48,961 nucleotides of DNA from positions 1 to 48,961 of the forward strand of contig VBKE01000013.1 in assembly GCA_005879605.1 (NCBI GenBank), written 5' to 3'. Of the stretch, positions 43,272 to 48,961 are shown piece by piece. The notes under the pieces were generated by a model, which was given only the letters and a program-made list of their open reading frames with translations, had not been told where the DNA came from and made no database searches. The translations under genes and the position numbers were made by a program. How positions within the stretch are numbered: position 1 is the first letter of the stretch; each line of letters starts with the position of its first letter. The DNA comes from Deltaproteobacteria bacterium (GTDB lineage Bacteria > Desulfobacterota > Binatia > UBA9968).

Positions 43272-44483
43272 ATGCCATTCTCTAAACTTGGACTAGCTCC
43301 CAAAGTAGTCGACGGCGTTCGCGCTGCGGGTTATACCGTTCCCACTCCGATTCAACTACGCGCCATACCCGTCATCTTGGAAGGCCGGGATCTTATCGGC
43401 TCGGCTCAAACCGGCACTGGGAAGACCGCGGCGTTTGCGTTGCCGATCATTTCGCGCCTCGGGCAGCGCGGCGCGTTGCGCGCGCTCGTGCTCGAACCTA
43501 CCCGAGAGCTCGCGGCTCAGGTCGAGACCGCCATCCGCGATTACGCGCGTTTTACCAATTTGCGCACCGTGGTTTTGTTTGGCGGCACGGGGTATGGACG
43601 GCAAGACCAGGTCCTGCGTCAGGGGGCGGATATCGTCGTCGCGACGCCAGGGCGGCTGCTGGATCAGATCCAACGCGGGATGCTGCGGCTTAGCCAGATC
43701 GAAATTCTCGTTTTGGACGAAGCGGATCGAATGCTGGACATGGGGTTCCTGCCCGATGTGCGTCGCCTCGTCGAACGCTGCCCACGCGCACGGCAAACGA
43801 TGCTGTTCTCCGCCACCATTCCCCCTGAGATCGAGCAGCTTTGTAATTGGGCATTGCGCAACCCTGAAACTATCGAGATCGGTCAGCGCCGCTCTCCCGC
43901 CGAGACGGTGACGCACGCGTTGTACGCGGTAGACATTGGCCAGAAACAGGAGCTTTTGGAAGAGCTTCTTCGCCGCACCGATTACGACCAAGTCCTCATT
44001 TTCTGCCGCACGAAACACGGAGCGGACCGCGTCGCGCGTAAACTCAATCAGGAAGGTCATGCGGTCGCGGTGCTTCACTCCAACCGGACTCAGAGTGAAC
44101 GTGAGCGCGCCTTGAATGGATTTCGCGACGGTCGCTATGAGGTGATGGTAGCGACCGACATCGCCGCACGCGGCATTGACGTGGAACAGATCAGTCATGT
44201 GATCAACTTCGATGTGCCGCATCATCCGGAAGACTATGTCCATCGCATCGGGCGTACGGGACGGGCCCAGAGCGTGGGCGATGCGTTTACCATCATGACC
44301 GGTGAGGATGTGCAGGAAATCGCCGCCATCGAGCGCTTTATCGGTCAAAAGATCCCCCGTGTAAAAATCGCAGGCTTTAACTATGCGTATACTCGCTTGC
44401 TCGATTCTAATCCGAAGCCCATTTTCGGCGGCGGCCGTTCTCCCGGCAAACGTTCTTTCGGTTACGGCAGAAGACGACGGTAA
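43272..44483 (+). CDS. DEAD-box RNA helicase (RhlE-like)
   Basis: A 403-residue ATP-dependent RNA helicase with all core motifs: Q motif PTPIQLRAIP, motif I AQTGTGKT, PTRELA, TPGR, DEAD in LVLDEADRMLDMGF, SAT in LFSATIPPE, and the C-terminal VATDIAARGID and YVHRIGRTGRA. A short basic Gly/Arg-rich tail (GGGRSPGKRSFGYGRRRR) is typical of RhlE. It unwinds RNA duplexes in ribosome assembly or mRNA decay. It stands alone; the next gene is 252 nt away. Confidence 0.95.
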   Translation: MPFSKLGLAPKVVDGVRAAGYTVPTPIQLRAIPVILEGRDLIGSAQTGTGKTAAFALPIISRLGQRGALRALVLEPTRELAAQVETAIRDYARFTNLRTVVLFGGTGYGRQDQVLRQGADIVVATPGRLLDQIQRGMLRLSQIEILVLDEADRMLDMGFLPDVRRLVERCPRARQTMLFSATIPPEIEQLCNWALRNPETIEIGQRRSPAETVTHALYAVDIGQKQELLEELLRRTDYDQVLIFCRTKHGADRVARKLNQEGHAVAVLHSNRTQSERERALNGFRDGRYEVMVATDIAARGIDVEQISHVINFDVPHHPEDYVHRIGRTGRAQSVGDAFTIMTGEDVQEIAAIERFIGQKIPRVKIAGFNYAYTRLLDSNPKPIFGGGRSPGKRSFGYGRRRR

Positions 44484-44735
44484 TTCAGTCATTAACAGGG
44501 TTGCGCTACCAGAAGGTGTTTCCCGGGTCTGGTAAATAGAGAAATGTACGAGTGGGAGTCGTAGGGACTCTCGCAAAAGGCATGCGGACGAAACCCGGGG
44601 GGACTTTTGTGTGTCGCCTGTCCGATGGCGATTGTCCGGCTCTCATTTTTTTGAGCGAAAGTTAAGTCAACGAAGAAGTGTCATAACCACGATGGTCTGA
44701 GAGTATTCAAATATTGAGGCGATAAGGAGGGTGCG

Positions 44736-45140
44736 ATGTCCGATCAAGTGCTTCGAGGCAGTTGTCTTTGCAAAGCGGTCCGCTTTGAGGTGAGGCCGCC
44801 GTTTCTCAGATTTATCCACTGCTATTGTTCGCGCTGCAGGAAAGCGACCGGCGGCGTGCGGGCGACGAATATCGCGCTGCTGCCCGATCAGTTTCGCTGG
44901 ATATCCGGGGAGGAACTGATCTCGCGGTACGATCTGCCGGAAGCAAGAAGCTTTGCGAGACAGATCTGTACGCGCTGTAACTGCCCTGTGCCGCACCGAT
45001 CGCGCAACGGCGAACAAGTCATCGTTCCCGTTGGCACTCTGGATGATGAACCGTCGACCAAGCCGACTGCTCATCGCCAGTGGGGAAGCCGGGTTAGTTG
45101 GGTCGCGATAGACGAATCAGATTTACCATGTGAGGAATAA
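44736..45140 (+). CDS. GFA family (glutathione-dependent formaldehyde-activating-like) protein
   Basis: A 134-residue zinc protein with the GFA/CENP-V pattern: GSCLC (Cys 10, 12), HCYCSRC (Cys 29, 31, 34) and CTRCNC (Cys 78, 81, 83), giving the usual zinc sites. A strong AAGGAGG precedes the ATG. Some members bind glutathione, but most are of unknown substrate. It shares the strand with the next gene (11 nt gap), so the two are probably one operon. Confidence 0.92.
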   Translation: MSDQVLRGSCLCKAVRFEVRPPFLRFIHCYCSRCRKATGGVRATNIALLPDQFRWISGEELISRYDLPEARSFARQICTRCNCPVPHRSRNGEQVIVPVGTLDDEPSTKPTAHRQWGSRVSWVAIDESDLPCEE

Positions 45141-45151
45141 TCGCGCACAAG

Positions 45152-46591
45152 ATGTTGCCGCGAAGTCAGAATGATAACGTCGTAGGCTCAGAGAGGATGC
45201 TTCCCATCGACCCGGACAATACACGGGACCTGCCAAAGAATCGAGAAAATCGCCGGCTGAAGATCGCGGGGCTGGTTCTCATGGCGTTGCCCTCGCCCGG
45301 GTTTTTCTATCTGGCGAAGCGGTTAGACCCTGACCCCTGGCAAACGATTCAGGACACGTCGCAGTTCGTATTTATCGCGCTGCTTTATGTCGGCGCCGCC
45401 AACGTTTTTGCGCTGGGAATGATCGTTTTCCTTGCCGGCTTCACAAATCTTCCGCTTCTGACGAACCGCCGAGCGAGAAAGGGCGCATGGGTCAAGTTGG
45501 CGGCGGCCAACCTGCTGATCGTTTGTTTTGGCGTGATTTTCCTCGAGGACTCCCAATCGTTCAAAGAATCGTGGGAAGAATCATGGATCTACATAGTCGG
45601 GCTGGTCTTGTTTCTATTCATAGCTCGTTCGGGGGTCCTGCTTCTTCGGAGGGGCTGGAAATATGATGCCACTCCTGCAGAAAAGCTTCTCGAACGAGAC
45701 AGGCGGCCACCTGTCGTTTACATCAGATCGTTCAAGGACGACGACAAAATCATGCTGGGTTCGAGTCGAGTACGAAGATTACTCACGCCGTTGGCCTTCA
45801 CGGCCGCGATTACACCCGAGCAGGAGCTCGCGATAATCATGAATCGGGCGGGACCGGTCGTGGCGATAGGCAGACCGGGAGAAGCTCTACCGGAGCTGGG
45901 CGCCGCGCGACTTTATGTCGGCGACGATCAATGGCGTGACAAGATTACAGATCTGATGAAGCGCGCGCGACTGGTGGTGATTCGGGGTGGCGCGACTGCG
46001 AATCTGTGGTGGGAAATCGATCAGGCGAGAATGCTGTTACCGCCGCGAAAGTTAATCCTTGTCTCTCTGGGAAACGATAAAGCTGCAAAGAGTTTCGAGG
46101 CGGAGGTCGAAAAGAAATTCGGCCGGCCTGAAAGTTCCGATGCTCCCCGCAAGAGATTGCTGCTCCGGCGGCTCGTTTCTTTGATGATGCCTCTGGGCAA
46201 CGACATCGGCAGAATCATTTATTTTGGTGAAGACTCGAAATCCTACGCGGAACCCATCGGCTTCTTTGTGCCCAGTTGGAAATGGCTCTTCCTGGCGCCG
46301 TATCGACCTTATCGAGAATCGCTCGATTCAGCCTTCCGGCGGGTGTTTAAGCAGCTCGATTTGCCGTGGGTCGATCGTAAGAACAGGACTACGGCAGCCC
46401 TGCTAGGATTATTCGTCGGCTGGTTTGGGTTCCATCACTTTTATCTCGGCAACAAGCGTCGCGGCATGTACTATCTGCTCTTTTGGTGGACGCTCGTTCC
46501 CCTTTTCTTAGCCTGGAAGGACGCAATCCAGCTTGCGCTGACGGACGAGCAGGAATTCGAAAGGAAATTCGTCCATCCGCCGCAGGCCTGA
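45152..46591 (+). CDS. Membrane protein with TIR/SLOG-like Rossmann domain and TM2 domain
   Basis: A 479-residue protein. Residues 36-165 form about four helices (LKIAGLVLMALPSPGFFYLA; FVFIALLYVGAANVFALGMI; LLIVCFGVIFL; IYIVGLVLFLFIARS). A soluble Rossmann-like domain spans roughly 186-370: VVYIRSFKDDD, GPVVAIGRPGEALPELGAAR, WRDKITDLMKRARLVVIRGG and LWWEIDQARML, with E288 in the place of the TIR catalytic Glu. The C-terminus is a TM2 domain (ALLGLFVGWFGFHHFYLGNK, then a second helix). No enzyme activity is proven. It follows the GFA gene by 11 nt. Confidence 0.78.
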   Translation: MLPRSQNDNVVGSERMLPIDPDNTRDLPKNRENRRLKIAGLVLMALPSPGFFYLAKRLDPDPWQTIQDTSQFVFIALLYVGAANVFALGMIVFLAGFTNLPLLTNRRARKGAWVKLAAANLLIVCFGVIFLEDSQSFKESWEESWIYIVGLVLFLFIARSGVLLLRRGWKYDATPAEKLLERDRRPPVVYIRSFKDDDKIMLGSSRVRRLLTPLAFTAAITPEQELAIIMNRAGPVVAIGRPGEALPELGAARLYVGDDQWRDKITDLMKRARLVVIRGGATANLWWEIDQARMLLPPRKLILVSLGNDKAAKSFEAEVEKKFGRPESSDAPRKRLLLRRLVSLMMPLGNDIGRIIYFGEDSKSYAEPIGFFVPSWKWLFLAPYRPYRESLDSAFRRVFKQLDLPWVDRKNRTTAALLGLFVGWFGFHHFYLGNKRRGMYYLLFWWTLVPLFLAWKDAIQLALTDEQEFERKFVHPPQA

Positions 46592-46913
46592 ACCGATCGG
46601 CTAGGCTCAAACGGGGAAGATCCTCTTGCCGACGCTATTGATCGTTGCCTGAGACGAGCACGGCTCTTCATAGAGCAACGGTGAACGCGGAAATAGAGCG
46701 GGAGCCCAATGCCGAGATTTTTTCGTTGTTTCTGTTGCCAATCACTACATCCCTATCTTACCTAGAATCGGGAGGCGTTTTAGCATACAAAGAAAATCTA
46801 AAAAGTTTCACCTGTGAGAAGTCGACCAGCGTGGGCGTGCTCGGAACGGTTCTTATTTTCGTGTCTCTAATCTAACTCGAAACCCGAAACTGCGATGGCA
46901 GAGGAGGACCAGA
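46592..46913. other. 322-bp gap before the M24-like pair
   Basis: No convincing gene. The last 45 bp carry a CGAAAC-type repeat at 46872-46896 and a GAGGAGG ribosome site (46901-46907) for the next gene. Confidence 0.5.
46872..46896. repeat. CGAAAC-type repeat upstream of the first M24-like gene
   Basis: CTAACTCGAAAC followed by CCGAAACTGCGAT. The same words reappear at 48107-48145 upstream of the second M24-like gene. Confidence 0.65.
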
Positions 46914-48075
46914 ATGGAATCACCGGCAGATATCAGTTGGAGTGGGTACTCGTTAGCGGAGCGTAACTGGCGCTGGCAGAGGGTTCGTGAAAACGCAGCC
47001 AAGGCCGGCCTCGACTGTATCTTTGTGCCCCTTTGCGTGGATGGCAGAAATTTGCACCTTTCGCTTGAGCAATCGCGCGGGACCCGTTCCGATTGTCGTT
47101 TTCTGACGCAGTTGGAAAATGGCGCGGTGATTCTGCCGACGGATGGCCGAGAGCCCATCGTCATCTCCGATCAGGAAAGCGGCAACGACTGGGTGCCGGA
47201 GTTTCGTCCGGCGGATGGCTCGTGGGGAAAAAGTATGGCGCATGCTTTACTCGATGCCGGGATGGAGCGGGCGCGCATCGGCGTTTCCGGCATACGGCGC
47301 GGATTCTACACCCACGGTCGCGCGTTTCACGGAGTAGTCAACCACAGTTCTTATGTCGAGGTCTGCGCGCTACGTCAAGAGTGAAGAACAAATCACGTGT
47401 CTTAGACGGGGGGCGGCAATTGCCGCGGCGGGAATCGATAAAATGATCGAGCTGGCGCGCCCGGGCATGGACGAAGGAATTCTTTACACGCAAGTGATGC
47501 ACCGAATGGTGTCTCTGGGGAGCGAATACTATCCGATGGCGTTTTATAGCGGATTGCATGGCGGCGGGAGGTTGCCGCGCTTTGAAGATCCGACCGAGGG
47601 CAGGTTTCTTCAGCCCGGCTATCGAATCGCCAATGAAGTTGATGCCGTCTTTGGCGGATTGATCGCGCAAGAGCAACAACCGATCGTGTTAGGCCCGATC
47701 CCCGATACATGGAAGCCCGCCATTGAAGCCCAGCGGGATCTCTATTACGCGGGATTGGAAATTCTCACACCCGGCAGGCCGTTCGCCGAATTTATGGACT
47801 TCGTTAACACCTTTGGCGAGAAACGGGGACTTAAAAGTCTCATGCTCATGCACGGGCGCGGTTATGGCGATGACGGTCCGCTTTTTACGCCGCAGAATCG
47901 AGGCGGGCAAAATCGCGACGTGCTGATCGAAAAAGGCAATGTCTTTATTGTGAAGCCCATCGTCTCCAGCGCGGACGGAAGCTTTGATACGAGTTGGGGT
48001 GGTTGTGTGCTCGTCACAGAAAAGGGCGGCGAGCCGCTCGTCGAGCGAACACCGGGAATGGTTTCGATCACGTAA
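46914..48075 (+). pseudogene. M24-like gene broken by an out-of-frame deletion
   Basis: Frame 1 (46914-47384) gives the N-terminal domain: SGYSLAERNWRWQRVRENAA through VVNHSSYVEV, then stops. Frame 2 (from 47353) resumes as RYVKSEEQITCLRRGAAIAA and runs to 48075 with the catalytic-like half. The intact neighbour at 48162 has 19 residues (57 nt) between the equivalent VNHTALAHV and RYVKSEE; only 4 nt remain here, a loss of 53 nt. Metal-ligand positions read NEVDA, IAQEQQP, HGRGYGDDGP and KPI, so even intact it would lack most M24 ligands. A GAGGAGG ribosome site is present. Confidence 0.85.
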
Positions 48076-48106
48076 AAAAATAGTTTCGGGTTTCAGGTCT
48101 CGCGTT

Positions 48107-48145
48107 CTAACTCGAAACTCTAAACTCGTTGCCCGAAACTGCGAT
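48107..48145. repeat. CGAAAC-type repeat upstream of the second M24-like gene
   Basis: CTAACTCGAAACTCTAAACT followed by CGTTGCCCGAAACTGCGAT. AGTTTCGGG at 48082-48090 is the inverted form of CCCGAAACT at 48132-48140, so the gap can form a hairpin. Confidence 0.65.
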
Positions 48146-48161
48146 CCGAAGGAGACTACTT

Positions 48162-48961
48162 ATGCCATGGAAAACACCGTCAGGAGCCGGCGCAACCGTA
48201 TTTATCTGGTCAGGCTATTCGTTGGCCGAACGCGACCGGCGTTGGAAGGCCGTGAGAGAAAACGCCGCCAAGGCCGGCTTTGACTGCATCCTCGTGCCGC
48301 TCGGAAACGGAGTTGACGGACGCTACATGACGCAGCTTCGGTGCTCGGCCATGGCGCTGCCGACCGACGGCCGTGCGCCGATCGTTATCGCCGACCGCAG
48401 CTCGCATAACGAGTGGGTGCCCGAGCCATGGCAGACTGGCCGTGAGTGGGCCGAGCCGATGGGCGAGGCGCTGCTCGATTTAGGGATGGAACGCGCTCGC
48501 ATCGGCGTCGTGGGATTAAAGGGCGGATCGGTAACGCATTGCAACTCCATCGACGGTGTCGTCAACCACACGGCTCTCGCTCACGTGATGAGCAAACTGC
48601 CCAACGCCGCTTTCGACGACGCGACGGATGGCGTCGGGTTTGTTCGCTACGTCAAAAGTGAGGAAGAGATGGCCTTCATTCGCCGCTCGGCGGCGGTCGC
48701 GGCGGCCGGGCTCGATGAGTTGATCAGGTTAGCGCGGCCCGGCGTCGACGCCGGGGTTCTCTACGCCGATGTGATCGCGCGGTTGTTAGAGCTGCGCAGC
48801 GAATATTTCCCGGTGGTGTTTACCATCGATTCCATTGGCACGCCCAGGCCGAAGCGCTACACGAATCCTCCGGTCGGCAAACGGCTGGAAAAGAACGCAT
48901 TGATCACGAGCGAAGTGAACGCGATCCTGGGCGCGCAGCTGACTCAAGTTTGCCAGCCGAT
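48162..48961 (+). CDS. M24-like protein, intact N-terminal 266 codons, cut by window edge
   Basis: The ATG at 48162 has AAGGAG 7 nt upstream. The frame stays open to the window end. It reads PWKTPSGAGATVFIWSGYSL, AERDRRWKAVRENAAKAGFD, the N-terminal creatinase-like domain VDGRYMTQLRCSAMALPTDG, then YVKSEEEMAFIRRSAAVAAA and the start of the pita-bread domain (ITSEVNAILGAQL). It is the tandem partner of the broken gene (46914-48075). The DxG ligand position reads SEVNA, so it may also be a non-peptidase M24 relative. The C-terminus is outside the window. Confidence 0.85.
   Translation, partial: MPWKTPSGAGATVFIWSGYSLAERDRRWKAVRENAAKAGFDCILVPLGNGVDGRYMTQLRCSAMALPTDGRAPIVIADRSSHNEWVPEPWQTGREWAEPMGEALLDLGMERARIGVVGLKGGSVTHCNSIDGVVNHTALAHVMSKLPNAAFDDATDGVGFVRYVKSEEEMAFIRRSAAVAAAGLDELIRLARPGVDAGVLYADVIARLLELRSEYFPVVFTIDSIGTPRPKRYTNPPVGKRLEKNALITSEVNAILGAQLTQVCQP

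Noticed and set aside
43356..44576. Minus-strand 406-codon open frame opposite the helicase
   Set aside because: Mirror of strongly conserved DEAD-box motifs on the plus strand; its sequence is not protein-like.

Overview
This window looks like a chromosomal piece of an uncultured, moderately GC-rich Gram-negative bacterium. The gene order rplU-rpmA-obg-proB-proA-nadD-rsfS-gpmI-comF (8286-15934) is the kind found in Deltaproteobacteria (Desulfobacterota and relatives such as Binatota). NitT/TauT-type ABC parts, M24-like proteins, VOC proteins, DM13 proteins and abundant short intergenic repeats fit soil or subsurface lineages of that group. The exact taxon cannot be fixed from the sequence alone. 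I see no rRNA, tRNA, insertion sequence, prophage or CRISPR array.

Layout. 1-1457: two small conserved-type proteins and an ADP-ribosylglycohydrolase. 1626-8088, all minus strand: an ABC substrate-binding protein; a five-gene LemA/TPM membrane cluster (lemA, TPM, a nucleotidyltransferase-like protein, TPM, TPM); then the ABC permease co-transcribed with a MarR repressor whose promoter is overlaid by two tandem palindromes. 8286-15934, plus strand: the translation/proline/NAD/glycolysis housekeeping run, followed by a methyltransferase. 16553-24045, minus: gamma-glutamylcyclotransferase-like, SDR, MATE exporter with a cobalamin-binding-like protein, an M24-like protein, an M20 peptidase and a frameshifted two-domain VOC gene. 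24116-28714, minus: a molybdopterin oxidoreductase with its cytochrome b, and two Npt1/Npt2-like (ATP/ADP-translocase-like) transporters, one split into two half-genes. 28866-33707, minus: a glycan-degrading pair (GH63-like glucosidase and GDE-type amylo-alpha-1,6-glucosidase) with an overlooked 58-codon gene between them. 33874-39235, minus: exported VOC protein, GMC oxidoreductase, an NDH-2-like protein that lacks its NAD-binding loop, and a double-DM13 protein.

39400-46591 is the most unusual part. A decayed DM13 copy, a small beta-repeat protein and a TIR-transmembrane-SUMF1 fusion come first, with related sequence upstream of the latter two genes. A class III cyclase with a zinc ribbon and C-terminal membrane domain follows, then a DEAD-box helicase, a GFA-family protein, and a membrane protein with a TIR/SLOG-like Rossmann domain and a TM2 domain. 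This is a candidate membrane signalling or defence neighbourhood; that role is inference. 46914-48961 holds two tandem M24-like genes, the first broken by an out-of-frame deletion.

A second theme is damage and repeat insertion. Three genes carry frame disruptions (VOC at 23837, Npt half-genes near 26640, M24-like at 47364), one enzyme has an in-frame motif loss (37825), two gene remnants sit in intergenic DNA (20251, 39404), and palindromic repeats contribute codons to at least two proteins. If the assembly is correct, this genome is actively decaying and absorbing repeats; the frameshifts in homopolymers could instead be sequencing errors.
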